Below, piece by piece: positions 20,892 to 30,504 of a stretch of DNA of 64,000 nt. Numbering within the stretch: position 1 is the first letter of the stretch; the number at the start of each line of letters is the position of its first letter. Origin of the DNA: Pomphorhynchus laevis (taxonomy: Eukaryota > Acanthocephala > Palaeacanthocephala > Echinorhynchida > Pomphorhynchidae); assembly GCA_012934845.2 (NCBI GenBank), contig WNNJ02001019.1:1-64000 (forward strand). The letters run 5' to 3'. Made by a program: the position numbers and the translations under genes. The notes below the pieces were generated by a model. The model saw only the letters and a list, made by a program, of their open reading frames with translations. It was not told the origin of the DNA and did no database searches.

Positions 20892-20964
20892 CACTGTACA
20901 CTACAATCAGCGTAGGTGGACCTCATCAGCAGTGAGCCTACGCCTACATTTCGTGTTTCGGTCC
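20892..20964 (-). ncRNA. Hammerhead-like ribozyme core, family C, unit 1
   Basis: Minus strand: GGACC-GAAA, ACAC, internal loop, GCGUAGG, CACUG, CUGAUGA, GGUCC, A, CCUACGC, internal loop, GUGU-A, CAGUG. Stem II GGACC/GGUCC, stem III ACAC/GUGU plus GCGUAGG/CCUACGC, and stem I CACUG/CAGUG are all flush with the catalytic strands; the cleavage site would be GUA. This is the cleanest family C copy. Strand order is GAAA, CUGAUGA, UH. Confidence 0.65.
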
Positions 20965-21261
20965 TTTAATGATCTGCTGAAATTTTCCTCTTCTGCCTTT
21001 CTGTAAAAACAAACGATACAGTTTGTAAGTAAAACATTTCCACTTGTGCAAACTGTACGTTGTTTCCGTCTTTTGTAACAAAATGACGGAGATAGCACTA
21101 CAGTTGCCGGAAACAACCGACAATCTGTCTTTTGAATCTTCTTGACAGGAAACCGGAATCTGCCAGGTTAATAGAATGAATAATTGCATACACGAGCGAA
21201 TATCATCATTTGGTCGGCTTCATCAATTATCCTCGTGTGAATTCTTTAATCCTAGATGCAG

Positions 21262-21334
21262 CACTGTACACTACAATCAGCGTAGGTGGACCTCATCAGC
21301 AGTGAGCCTACGCCTACATTTCGTGTTTCGGTCC
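21262..21334 (-). ncRNA. Hammerhead-like ribozyme core, family C, unit 2
   Basis: Identical in all paired positions to the motif 370 bp upstream. Together the two units supply CUGAUGA from one and GAAA plus GUA from the other, which would give a canonical hammerhead spanning the unit boundary with one long loop of about 300 bases. Whether this occurs is inference. Confidence 0.65.
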
Positions 21335-22278
21335 TTTAATGATCTGCTGAAATTTTCCTCTGCTGCCTTTCTGTAAAAACAAACGATACAGTTTGTAAGG
21401 AAAACATTTCCACTTGTGCAAACTGTACGTTGTTTCCGTCTTTTGTAACAAAATGACGGAGATAGCACTACAGTTGCCGGAAACAACCGACAATCTGTCT
21501 TTTGAATCTTCTTGACAGGAAACCGGAATCTGCCAGGTTAATAGAATGAATAATTGCATACACGAGCGAATATCATCATTTGGTCGGCTTCATCAATTAT
21601 CCTCGTGTGAATTCTTTAATCCTAGATGCAGCACTGTACACTACACTACAATTTAAATTATTTTCTATAATTTAAATCAAGTTAAAATAAAAAATTGAAA
21701 TTTAAAATAAAAGTCAATTTTTATGAATTGATTAATAAATAACAGAAGTTGTATCAGAATAAGGATTGGAGGTCATCAAGAGGAACTGCTATGCTATCAG
21801 TTTTCGGCCCCTAACTCCTCTACCCAACATATCAGCGGAGCCAAATACGTGTTAATGACGTATTTCTTTTGATTAAATTTGATTATCTAGTGTACCTCTA
21901 ATTTTAATTATATCTTTAATAGTTTTAATTAATGTTAATATCTAGATATACACCTTCTTTATCATTAATATTGGTTTTATTAAGAATAAGGCTTTCTGGA
22001 TAAATTTGTTCACTAATTGAATAAAAATTATTAGAATTAAATACACATATATCATCAATGTATCGAAACATATATTTCATATCTTTATATAATTTAGATT
22101 TATTTTTTACACAGTTAAGAACAAAATTATATTCTATAAAGCTTAAAAACATGTCAGCTATAATTGGGCTACTATTACCTCTCATTGGAACACCTTTTAT
22201 TTGTCTAAATATTGATGTCCCTACCTTTAAATAATTTTGATTTATTAAAATATTTAACGATTCATAAATAAGATATTT

Positions 22279-22325
22279 ATGTGAGCGGTCAAAACAGCCT
22301 TATGGCTATGACCTGTATTAATAAT
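22279..22325 (+). mobile_element. Solo 3' end of a CR1-like LINE
   Basis: GTGAGCGGTCAAAACAGCC and the rest of the 3' hairpin region match the end of the 1.7-5.9 kb element (5812-5856) with one changed base, then an ATTAATA-type tail. Only about 45 bp were inserted, into a PLE copy: an extremely 5'-truncated LINE insertion that retains exactly the 3' recognition hairpin. Confidence 0.7.
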
Positions 22326-22389
22326 AATTATTAATTCAATTTTATCCATATATAAATTAAAAGTAGTTTTAATTGATATTAATTAAATG

Positions 22390-22745
22390 CTCATATCAAT
22401 ATATTTATTTATTTTTATTTATTTAATTACAAGACTGTAGCCGTAGGGCTGTTTTGTCTGATCACATGTAAAAAAGGAAAAAAATTGAATAGAAAAAAAT
22501 TTAACATTCCTCCCAAGAATAAAGATCCGGTATAGACTGTGAGTTTGTCTCGCACAGCCATTGCTCCATCCTCCGCATGAACTGCTGTCTACTCTGAGTA
22601 GCGATCATATCCTCCGGAAGTAAGTTCCACATCCTTACCGCCCGGTGCGATAGGCGACTGATTCTAGACAGCTTCCCATGGTGCAGCGTTTTTACAGTCA
22701 AAGAGTGGCCCCGATTCGTATCACGTTTGTTCCGCTGGATACAGA
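22390..22745 (-). mobile_element. CR1-like LINE 3'-end fragment
   Basis: Minus-strand frame with NRGHSLTVK, RLSHRAVRMWNLLPEDM and a C-terminal tryptophan-rich end, then 3' UTR with hairpin AGCC-GUAG-GGCU (22439-22450) and an ATTTATTT-rich tail. It is inserted in a PLE copy and lacks everything upstream of the RT tail. The family resembles the 1.7-5.9 kb element. Confidence 0.75.
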
Positions 22746-22815
22746 TTACTTTCTTTATTATTAATATTGGTTTTGTTGAGAATAAGGCTTTCTGGATAAA
22801 TTTGTTCACTAATTA

Positions 22816-24486
22816 TTATTATTATTATCAAGTTCAGACTTAGCCATAAGGCTTTAAGCCGATCACACAATACAGAAAAAAGATCAACCAAATGGGTAGG
22901 TTAGAAAAGGTGACAAATCAGCCTGGACGTATATCCAACGTCGAACCCTGTTTTTGAAAGCGAGGAAATTGGTGATGGCAGCGATAGGTTCAGGCAAACT
23001 ATTCCAAACATCTACTGCCCGTTCAGACAGTCTGTAAAATTTTCGCAGCTTACCCGGTAATTTTTTAAAAAGCATCTTACAATGGCCTCGCAATCTCGAA
23101 TTATCTCGAAATCTAACTACACCCAAAGGAAAGCCATCAGCTGAATGTACAATTTTCCAAAGTGTAATCAGATCAAGAAAAAGATACCGATACCTCACTG
23201 ATAAAACGTTCAAACATCTTAATCTTGAAATAAAGCTTCCTTGACAACACATCCGAGAAGCTCGTCTCATTACACTTTCCAAGTTATTCAACTCACTCCT
23301 GGTCGTTGGAAAGGTTGCCTGTACACAATACTCAAGATGTGGTCTTACTAGGGCACAATAAAGTTTGGCGAAGATTTGCGGCGATAATTTTGCAAAAGTC
23401 ATTTTTATGCAGTATAAGGCACGTATCGCTTTTAACCGCGCGTGATCACTATTTGCTCTTGTCTTTAGCGATTCGTGAATTATCACTCCCAGGTCGGGAT
23501 GTTCTGAGACTCGCTTGATTGAGTGTCCATTTATTTTGTAATCGAAATGAGTTTTATCTCTACCCAATCTGATCCATACACATTTTGTCGCGTTGAGTAT
23601 CAAGCCAGTGCTATTACACCAAGTCCCGATACGGTTAAGGTCACATTGTAAAAATTCACAATCCGCCTCGTTTTGGGTTGTTGCCCATATTTTAACATCG
23701 TCAGCAAATGCCAGGTGAGGACACTTTAACCTTAGGAGTAGGTCATTCAAAAAGATGATAAAGAGAAGTGGACCTAGGACCGTGCCCTGAGGAACACCCG
23801 AATGAACACGTCGAGCTGTTGACAAAACTTCATCTAATCGCACAACGAATGATCGATCCTCGAGAAATGTCTTAATCCAGTTGCAAATTGTCGTAGGTAC
23901 ACCGTAATGACGTAGTAGTGAATCTAAACCAGCATGTGGAACTCTATCAAAGGCCTTAGAGAAATCAAGAAATATTATATCAACTGTAAGACCCGAACTA
24001 AGAGCAGCTACCCAATGTTCGCGAGCATTCAACAGATTAGTTAGGCACGAGCGACCAGGTCGGAAGCCGTGCTGAGAATCATCAAGAATTTGATATAAAT
24101 TTAGATGTTCACGTATTCTCTTCGCAATGAGTCTCTCCATAATTTTAGAAATAACACTGGTAAGACTAATTGGTCTAAAATCTGAACAAGTTAGTGCCAA
24201 CTGTTTCTTTGGAATAGGTACAACAATTGCCCTTTTCCAATCATCAGGAATCCACGAATACTGTAAGCTTCGATGAAATAGAGACGTAAGGCTTGGAGCA
24301 ATAATGTGCGACAGAGTACGCAAAAGAAAAGGGGATACACCATCTGGTCCTGCAGAGCCAAAACTATTTAATTTATGGAGTTCTGACTGAACTTCAATGA
24401 CATTAATAGGAGATATTGGTAAGTTAGATTGTAAGTTGGGCGGGTACTGTATCTGGTCAATATTCGATTGCGAGGATGGAGATAAA
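22816..24486 (-). mobile_element. CR1-like LINE, 5'-truncated, intact RT segment
   Basis: Inserted in the PLE fragment between AATTTGTTCACTAATT and AAAAATCATTAGAATT. It has an (ATT)n tail, a 3' hairpin (22842-22853), an uninterrupted RT frame of 479 residues and, at 24324-24486, further coding sequence toward the linker (SPSSQSN-like) with one change of frame. It is the source of the fragment at 1-394. Confidence 0.85.
22884..24323 (-). CDS. CR1-like reverse transcriptase (5'-truncated)
   Basis: An open frame of 479 residues containing the full RT: YSWIPDDWKRAIVVPIPKK, FRPISLTSVISKIMERL, QHGFRPGRSCLTNLL, FLDFSKAFDRVPH, SGVPQGTVLGPLLF and LAFADDVKIW with the catalytic aspartates, then the thumb and the LRGHCKML ... 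VWNSLPEPI signature. The APE endonuclease is absent, so it cannot act on its own. The start chosen is the first methionine; homologues extend further upstream. It is the best-preserved copy of its family here. Confidence 0.85.
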   Translation of the reverse strand: MRTLSHIIAPSLTSLFHRSLQYSWIPDDWKRAIVVPIPKKQLALTCSDFRPISLTSVISKIMERLIAKRIREHLNLYQILDDSQHGFRPGRSCLTNLLNAREHWVAALSSGLTVDIIFLDFSKAFDRVPHAGLDSLLRHYGVPTTICNWIKTFLEDRSFVVRLDEVLSTARRVHSGVPQGTVLGPLLFIIFLNDLLLRLKCPHLAFADDVKIWATTQNEADCEFLQCDLNRIGTWCNSTGLILNATKCVWIRLGRDKTHFDYKINGHSIKRVSEHPDLGVIIHESLKTRANSDHARLKAIRALYCIKMTFAKLSPQIFAKLYCALVRPHLEYCVQATFPTTRSELNNLESVMRRASRMCCQGSFISRLRCLNVLSVRYRYLFLDLITLWKIVHSADGFPLGVVRFRDNSRLRGHCKMLFKKLPGKLRKFYRLSERAVDVWNSLPEPIAAITNFLAFKNRVRRWIYVQADLSPFLTYPFG

Positions 24487-24815
24487 AATCATTAGAATTA
24501 AATACACATATATCATCAATGTATCGAAACATATATTTCATATATTTATATAGTTTAGATTTAGTTTTTACACAGTTATGAACAAATTCGTATTCTATAA
24601 AGCTTAAAAAAGTCAGCTATAATTGGGCTACTATTACATCTCATTGGAACACATTTTAATTGTCTAAATATAAATGTCCCTACTTTTAAATAATTTTGAT
24701 TTTTTTAAATATTTAAGGATTCTAATAATTCATTTTATCCATATATTTACTTGATGGTATAATTTTTGTTAGATAGGCGTTATAGTTATTATAACATATA
24801 TTATTAACTGAACAC
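24487..24815 (-). mobile_element. PLE RT fragment
   Basis: Continues the PLE copy interrupted by the CR1 insertion: the minus strand encodes the block around SSPIIA and YIDDICVF and runs back to the YNNYNAYL region near 24790. It is degenerate. The junction at 24815-24835 leads into an unrelated LINE tail. Confidence 0.65.
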
Positions 24816-24835
24816 CTACACCGTAAATCCTCGAA

Positions 24836-25510
24836 GTTAGTTGTAGCAACCTCTTATGCAAAAAACTTAGGTTCTTTATCTTTCTCAGGAGCCCTCCGGT
24901 ATTTTCGAAGTATGTTGCTTCCCATAGTTTCATATGCTTTGCCAGTTATCTGGTCGAACTCAAGTCCCTTCAATTTTCAGCAGTTGGACAGGTGTCAATG
25001 GAGATTCGTGAAGCGAATTGTTGGAGTCTCACCAAAATGTTCTTCATCGGTTATAGCGATACTATCATCGTTAGAACCTTGCTCTAAATACATATCCTCA
25101 ACATTTAATCTTAAACACACTGCATCATTTACTACTAACCTGAACATGTTCTTTCGAAAGACGACGTCATTGGATTCTGAATTTTATCTTACTCCGGCAT
25201 TCTTACAGACTAAATGGAGAGAACCCTGTGCAAGGAAAAGACCGCTGATCTGGAGAGCATCTGTCCATGGATATCACGATAAATTCTGCGCTATTAGAAT
25301 TCCAGTACATGCACGGTGCTCTTTGTGCATTTGTGTTCTTTGCAAAAATGAATGCGCATCTAACCTGCATATCTTCACTTGCCCTATTTTAAAAAATATG
25401 TCACTATCCTATATTGACAGTAGGAGAAGATTTTGAAATACAATTTATAAAATTGATAAACTTTTGGTGTATTTATTTTGTTTACCCAGTACCGAAAGGT
25501 AAAGAGGTAT
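24836..25510 (+). pseudogene. LINE RT C-terminal fragment with CCHC-type zinc knuckle
   Basis: Open frame from 24912 (coding signal from about 24840: VVATSYAKNLGSLSFSGALRYF). It has LLPIVSYALPVIW, FQQLDRCQWRFVKRIVGVS and, near the C-terminus, CSLCICVLCKN with HIFTCPIL, a Cys-Cys-His-Cys cluster as at the C-termini of several LINE ORF2 proteins. It is not CR1-like (no LRGH). RT palm and endonuclease are missing. The clade is not recognised. An (ATT)n tail follows at 25521. Confidence 0.65.
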
Positions 25511-25554
25511 AATAAATTCTCTCATTATTATTATTATTTCGACAAACAGACGAA

Positions 25555-25880
25555 ATAATAAAACGGGAGGAATGGGCATTGAAGCGGAAAGATTAATCAA
25601 AACCACGGCTTCAAAACTGACGCATCGGTCAACGCGTTCTTATCCTGATCTAGCCATAAAGATGAAACGAGACATCAGTTTTGAAATCGCACGATCAGTT
25701 TCCGCATGCTTACGCTCGCCACGTTCCAGCTGTTCCAAACCTATTAATCTTATGACAACCCACCACAGCGAGTTTTGCGCTGTGCTCGAAGTCTAATTAT
25801 GTCTTCTTCACTATGTCTGCGAATGCGCGACGGGAACCTAATTTCTGTAAAATTTACTTTTCTTTTTCAATAAAGTTATT
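25555..25880 (+). pseudogene. C-terminal end of a restriction-like-endonuclease retroelement
   Basis: Short frame (25572-25796) with MGIEAERLIKTTASKL, IKMKRDISFEIARSVSACLR. This matches the extreme C-terminus known in the retroelement family whose nuclease block is at 51.5-52.0 kb (GG-M/L-G then a helix and LSF..LRSA..CLRG). It follows the tail of the previous LINE and ends in an AATAAAG and poly-A stretch. Identification by pattern memory only. Confidence 0.45.
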
Positions 25881-26030
25881 ATTCTTAAAAAAAAACAGAC
25901 GAGCAAAGCTCACAGTTGCACTGTTAAAAAAAGAAAAGGAAAAGTAAAGAAAAAAAAAGACTCACAAACAAAAGTCACAAAAGTTTATGTTTGAATGCTG
26001 AAACCGATCTTGAGTTGACAATTTCTTCAC

Positions 26031-28919
26031 TTAATCGGTTCCACTTACGATTCGGTGTCCAAATTGTACAGTTTTAGAGCGTATAACTCGGCGATGGGCT
26101 AAAGTAAAATTGTGTCCACGCAAAGCCCGACTTTTCCGAACAGTCATCAATTCTCTTAAGACGTGATTTCCCTTGTGTAAAGCTTCCCATGTTGAACACA
26201 TATCTCGCCGAAACCGAAGGTCGCTTATAGAAACCATACCAAGTTTTTTTAGCCTTTCATTATAAGGTAAGGCTTTAACTGAATTTACGAGCTTAGTTGC
26301 CCGGCGCAGCACATTTTCAATTCTACTTTTCTCGTATACTGTTCTTGGGAACGAACATTGTGATGCATAGGTAAGATGACTGATCACAAATGCGTTGGCG
26401 AGTGCTCTAAATGAAACTGGACTCAACACACTAAAAGTTCTACGAATCATCCCAACCATTCGATTTGCTTTCGAGCAAGCCAACTCAGTATTCCAACTAG
26501 TCGAAAAATCATTCGCAACTACTATTCCAAGGTCGCTAAGACGAGTTACTACTTTAATATTCTGATCCTCAAGATGATAAGTTGGATACACACTATGACT
26601 GCGTGATTGTAAACGCATACAAGCACACTTTGATATATTCAGTGACAGACCATTCATATAAGCCCAGTTGGAAATGCTGTCGATATCCGATTGAACTAGC
26701 ACCGTGTCCGAATCTGACCGGATAGCCTGCCAAATTTTTAGGTCGTCTGCATATAAAAGAGAGTGTGAGTTCAAAATGGAAGGAAGGTCATTAATGAAAA
26801 TACAGAATAACAATGGGCCGAGGACTGAACCCTGCGGAACTCCAACATTGACCGGATAAGGATCAGAAAGAGAACCATTTACAACAACCTGATAGAATCT
26901 GTTAGATAAAAATTCTTTTATCCAGCGAATAATAAGTGGATCAATGTTTAGAGCACGCATTTTCTGAATCAAGATGTCATGTGGAACCATATCAAACGCT
27001 TTTGAAAAATCAAAAAATACTATATCAACATCAAAGCCCTTATCAACTAACGAACCCCAGCTATTCTGGGCAATCAAGAGATTAGTGATTGTTGAGCGAT
27101 CCCTTCGAAATCCATGTTGATTGTTACACAATAATTTGTTGGATTCTAGATAATCGCTTAGAATGCGGTATATTATCCTTTCCAAAACTCGACAGAATAC
27201 ACACGTTAGACTTATCGGGCGATAATTTTCAACTGAAGATGGATCACCTTTCTTCAAAATGGGCCTTATCAACGAAAGTTTCCAATTCATCGGGACACAA
27301 CCGAAGTACAAGGAGGCGACACAAATCCAATATAGTGGTATGCCGATAACATCAGCGATATTCTTGAGAAATACCGGTGGTAAACGATCAGGACAAATAG
27401 AACCTGACGATTTAAGCCGCTTGAGCTCTAGCACTACATCATTAACAGAAAACATCTGAAGAATGTTTATATTCGATGGACAGTACGAGGCATAGGTGAC
27501 GGAGGAGGATTTACGAACTCCTATGCAAAAATGTTGAGCGAAAGCATTCGCTATGTCATCATATTTAATCAATGTGCAACCATCAGTATCAACAAGTGAA
27601 CCAATGTGTTTATTTTTGTTGTTGAAATTAGCATAATTGAATACGGATTTAGGATTATGAATTGACATTTGAGCAATTTTCTCTTCAAATTGACATTGTT
27701 TGAAGCGTTTAAGAAATGTGAACCGATTTCTGGCCTCTTTATACCTACAGTAATCAATACTATTATTAGAAAACAACTGGAATTTCATTTTTTTTAATTT
27801 TAAAGCATTCCTTAACTCTTTGTCAAACCAAGGTTTATGGTGTATACGATTTGCAACGGTTTTACGGGGCGAAAATCGTATGAGTAATTCCATAAGGGTG
27901 GCTTCTAACTGATAGCATGCCTTATCAACCCCAACATAAAACGGACTGAGCCATGAAATACTTAATAGATTCTGACGCACAAGTTCGAAGTTAGTTTTAA
28001 AATAATTTAAAGAATTCTGTTGTAATCTACAAGCTGAAGGACGTGTAAAATCTGAGTAGAAATTGAGAACACAGTGATCTGACCTACCCAAAGGATCGGA
28101 GTGCGTAACTTTGTGTATAATGTATTTATTCGATGTTAGACAAATATCAAGTAGCGATTGATTTTCTTGGGAAAATCGGGTAAATTTTGAAACATGTTGG
28201 GTAAGGTTTAGCGAGTTAATCATATCAAGAAATAATGATGTGGACGGACTACACACAGAAGATGTGTAGGTGTTCCAATCTACTGTCGCTAAGTTGAAAT
28301 CACCAACTATAAAAAGATTTGGTTTGGAACCAAACTCTAGAATGTAATCGATCAAGCAACAAACATCTGAAGTGGGATTGCGATAGATTAAGCCTAAAGT
28401 CACTGAACCAAGGGTAGGAAGAGACACACTACCCCACAATAACTCGATTCCATCGGACGCTCGTACATCTAGCAATTTAAACACTAAACTATTATGCACA
28501 TAGATAATCACTCCACCACCCTTGCAGATAGATCTGTCAACTCGATAAGATGTATAATTTTCAATCCAGATCTCAGCATCAGTAATTCTATCATGAAGCC
28601 ATGTTTCAGTAATAGCAACTAATAGCGGATGTGAATTCTCAATGCGGAGTTTTAATTCGTCAATTTTTGGAAGAAGACTACGGGCGTTCGTATATAATAA
28701 CAAACATTCTAAGCTTAAGGGTAGAGTCTGCTGAGCCAACGATATCGGTATGTATGACTGATAATCCTCGCTACGTCGCTCAAGAGCCGACCACAATGGG
28801 GAGGAGTAATGGACAATATTTCTTAAACATTTATTATCCACATATGAAATATTTGAAATTACCAATGACTTATGAGCGGCGGAGGAAGGATTGAATGATC
28901 TACCTGTAGAGGCATCCAA
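26031..28919 (-). CDS. CR1-like ORF2: APE endonuclease + reverse transcriptase, intact
   Basis: An uninterrupted 962-residue frame. Endonuclease, about residues 65-270: YTNARSLLPKIDELK, AITETWLHD, RVDRSICKGGGVIIYV, VGDFNLATVDW and GRSDHCVLNF. RT, about residues 490-800: RPILKKGDPSSVENYRPISL, FFDFSKAFDMVPH, VGVPQGSVLGPLLF and LYADDLKIW. C-terminal LRGHNF block. All catalytic residues that I can judge are present (E of TETW, D/N of GDFN, SDH, YADD). The start ATG at 28919 overlaps the ORF1 end, so translation probably depends on reinitiation. It is the only LINE ORF2 here that could encode a working enzyme. Confidence 0.9.
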   Translation of the reverse strand: MDASTGRSFNPSSAAHKSLVISNISYVDNKCLRNIVHYSSPLWSALERRSEDYQSYIPISLAQQTLPLSLECLLLYTNARSLLPKIDELKLRIENSHPLLVAITETWLHDRITDAEIWIENYTSYRVDRSICKGGGVIIYVHNSLVFKLLDVRASDGIELLWGSVSLPTLGSVTLGLIYRNPTSDVCCLIDYILEFGSKPNLFIVGDFNLATVDWNTYTSSVCSPSTSLFLDMINSLNLTQHVSKFTRFSQENQSLLDICLTSNKYIIHKVTHSDPLGRSDHCVLNFYSDFTRPSACRLQQNSLNYFKTNFELVRQNLLSISWLSPFYVGVDKACYQLEATLMELLIRFSPRKTVANRIHHKPWFDKELRNALKLKKMKFQLFSNNSIDYCRYKEARNRFTFLKRFKQCQFEEKIAQMSIHNPKSVFNYANFNNKNKHIGSLVDTDGCTLIKYDDIANAFAQHFCIGVRKSSSVTYASYCPSNINILQMFSVNDVVLELKRLKSSGSICPDRLPPVFLKNIADVIGIPLYWICVASLYFGCVPMNWKLSLIRPILKKGDPSSVENYRPISLTCVFCRVLERIIYRILSDYLESNKLLCNNQHGFRRDRSTITNLLIAQNSWGSLVDKGFDVDIVFFDFSKAFDMVPHDILIQKMRALNIDPLIIRWIKEFLSNRFYQVVVNGSLSDPYPVNVGVPQGSVLGPLLFCIFINDLPSILNSHSLLYADDLKIWQAIRSDSDTVLVQSDIDSISNWAYMNGLSLNISKCACMRLQSRSHSVYPTYHLEDQNIKVVTRLSDLGIVVANDFSTSWNTELACSKANRMVGMIRRTFSVLSPVSFRALANAFVISHLTYASQCSFPRTVYEKSRIENVLRRATKLVNSVKALPYNERLKKLGMVSISDLRFRRDMCSTWEALHKGNHVLRELMTVRKSRALRGHNFTLAHRRVIRSKTVQFGHRIVSGTD

Positions 28920-30077
28920 TGTATTTGAGTCTTCCTCCGCACAACCTGAAAATTTCGAATTGTCAAGTTTGACTCGCCAGCTTCAATACGAGACTTCAAA
29001 CATTGTTTAGCTTCACGTAGATGCTTACGTTCATTCACGTCGAGATCTTTTAACAATCTTGCAGACGAACCTTGGAGACGATAAGAGTTCCTAAAGATGG
29101 TCTTAACGGCTTTTGGATCTGTCAGAATGGCTTTTAGCAGTCTAGGACGATCGTTAATTTTTCCTCCCTATGCGGAATAAAGCAACTATTTTAATACTAG
29201 ATACTATCTCTTCTGGGGATTGTGCCAAAACGATCGTGAGAATATTACGTACCCTAGACAAATCTTCATTTAGTCGGTTTTGGATATTGACAGAGCTTGA
29301 TTCCGACACATTGGCGAAAATAATAGAACGCAAAGGATCATGCTGTTTACGCAGTTGTGAGAAAGTAGACATTTGCTGCACCGGAGAACTCGCTCTAGAG
29401 GCATTCATTGATTGAGATGATATGAAATGAGCTTCCTTAATGTGCTCGTTTACGCACTCTTTATGTAGAACCACACTGTCATTACTAGTAGCTGAGTTCT
29501 GTATATCATCATTGCCTGTGTGAGTGTTGACAGTCAGCGTTCGTTCATTTTCTGTTTGACGAACAGTATACGATTTTGAGTGACCTCTCTTCCAGATACG
29601 AACAGGAGTGAAACCCGTAACTGACGATGTAGTCTTGCTAACTGCATGTGGGTATCGATGTGCATTTGGATCGATATCTGCATTATTGAAGGATTTATTC
29701 GAAGTTATAGAATTCACCTCACCCACCACCTCAGGTAACTTATGCTGTATTTTTCGTTGTAAATTTACCTCAGATGCACTAGAGAGAATACTATTCTGTA
29801 GCATAGTTACGATCTCCTTAAGCTCTGACACCATTTTAATATTATTTTGTAATTTTTCCTCAAGAATAGTGTTCCATTCACAATTACGAGCCGCACACAC
29901 ACCACAACAAAATTTACCGGATTGAACTACTTTAATATCATCCGCTTTAACATTAATTTTAGACCATATGTTACAATTCACAGAGCAACATGCCACCTCT
30001 ATCTCTACATATTGGTCCTTAACAGGACTTGCGAAACATTGGCTTTTAACTTGCTTCTTACACTTTTTCCCCACCAT
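28859..30077 (-). pseudogene. CR1-like ORF1 with cysteine-rich N-terminus
   Basis: First segment 29154-30077: VACCSVNCNIWSKINV and KFCCGVCAARNC form a PHD/zinc-finger-like cluster, followed by a helical stretch (NTILEEKLQNNIKMVSELK) that may be a coiled coil, a polar linker, and PLRSIIFANVSESS with RLNEDLSRVRNIL. A frame change near 29157 separates the second segment, 28859-29056, with LLKDL-type DVNERKHLREAKQCLKSR and IRNFQVVRRK. The layout matches the ORF1s at 1.8-2.8 and 31-32.4 kb. The likely role is binding the element RNA. Confidence 0.75.
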
Positions 30078-30109
30078 ATATATCCAATTTGATATTGTCA
30101 GTTTAACTT

Positions 30110-30235
30110 CAGTGATGGTTTAACTTCGGATGTCGTCGATGGTTGTCGATAATTGTCAAGCGGATGGTTGTCGATGGTTGTCGTTAGTTGTCGTCGAAGG
30201 TTGTCGTTGGTTGTCGTCGAAGATTGTAGTTTGAT
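30110..30235. repeat. GTTGTCG-type minisatellite in the LINE 5' region
   Basis: At least eight imperfect copies of GATGGTTGTCG / GAAGGTTGTCGTTG units lie directly upstream of ORF1 of the 26-30 kb LINE. Tandem 5' monomers act as promoters in some LINEs; here that is only a possibility. From 30236 to 30351 the sequence holds a CGAGCGAAGCGAGCG direct repeat and no gene. Confidence 0.7.
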
Positions 30236-30504
30236 TGTTTTACAATCTTGGTGGACAAGATTTTCCGCGAGCGAAGCGAGCGGAACTGAAATCTGGGATG
30301 TAATTTGCTAGTACAGTTATAAATTTTCTTCTATTTACTCTGTATGTAATTTATAGGTTTACAGCGCGTATGCTTAGCAGTCACATACCTAAATAAAGAG
30401 CGGGGATCACGGTGACAGTTTATACTTAGCTGTTTTTTAAAGATCGCCTACCAGTTCGCTTCATGGACGTAACGAGGTTTCGCCATTTCTCATAAGCGTT
30501 GAAA

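Larger units (their letters stand above)
20837..21659 (-). mobile_element. Retrozyme-like element, family C, 2.2 tandem units of 370 bp with target duplication
   Basis: Units at 20835-21204 and 21205-21574 differ at very few positions; a partial third unit runs to about 21645. The array is flanked by ATTTTCTATAAT at 20825-20836 and 21660-21671, which occurs once in other PLE tails (about 15130), so it is a 12-bp target-site duplication. The unit has no conserved ORF; two short minus-strand frames are artefacts of the repeat. Each unit bears a hammerhead-like core on the minus strand. Tandem form, size, ribozyme and duplication agree with published animal retrozymes. Confidence 0.75.
20706..22815 (-). 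mobile_element. PLE copy (minus strand), heavily nested
   Basis: PLE tail from about 20706, interrupted by a retrozyme-like array (20837-21659), continues to the RT with RYIDDICVFNSNNFY and SSPIIADMF (21925-22185). A solo CR1 3' end (22279-22325), a rearranged PLE piece (22326-22390), a CR1 fragment (22390-22745) and another PLE piece (22746-22815) follow; the latter continues at 24487-24815 beyond a further CR1 insertion. At least two PLE copies are involved. It is broken many times. Confidence 0.75.
25890..30250 (-). mobile_element. Near full-length CR1-like LINE with intact ORF2
   Basis: The most complete LINE in the window: 5' region with short tandem repeats (30110-30235), ORF1 (28859-30077, one frame change near 29157), intact 962-residue ORF2, and a 3' end with hairpin GAGC-AAA-GCUC (25901-25911). 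ORF1 and ORF2 overlap by about 60 bases in different frames. The single ORF1 defect suggests a fairly recent insertion. Confidence 0.9.

Noticed and set aside
20907-21559. Four overlapping minus-strand ORFs of 69-81 codons in the 370-bp tandem
   Set aside because: They are pairs of the same frames repeated with the unit, in two frames at once, with no known domain. They are by-products of a non-coding repeat.
396-21659. CRISPR array
   Set aside because: Units are 360-370 bp, adjoin without unique spacers, and the genome is animal.
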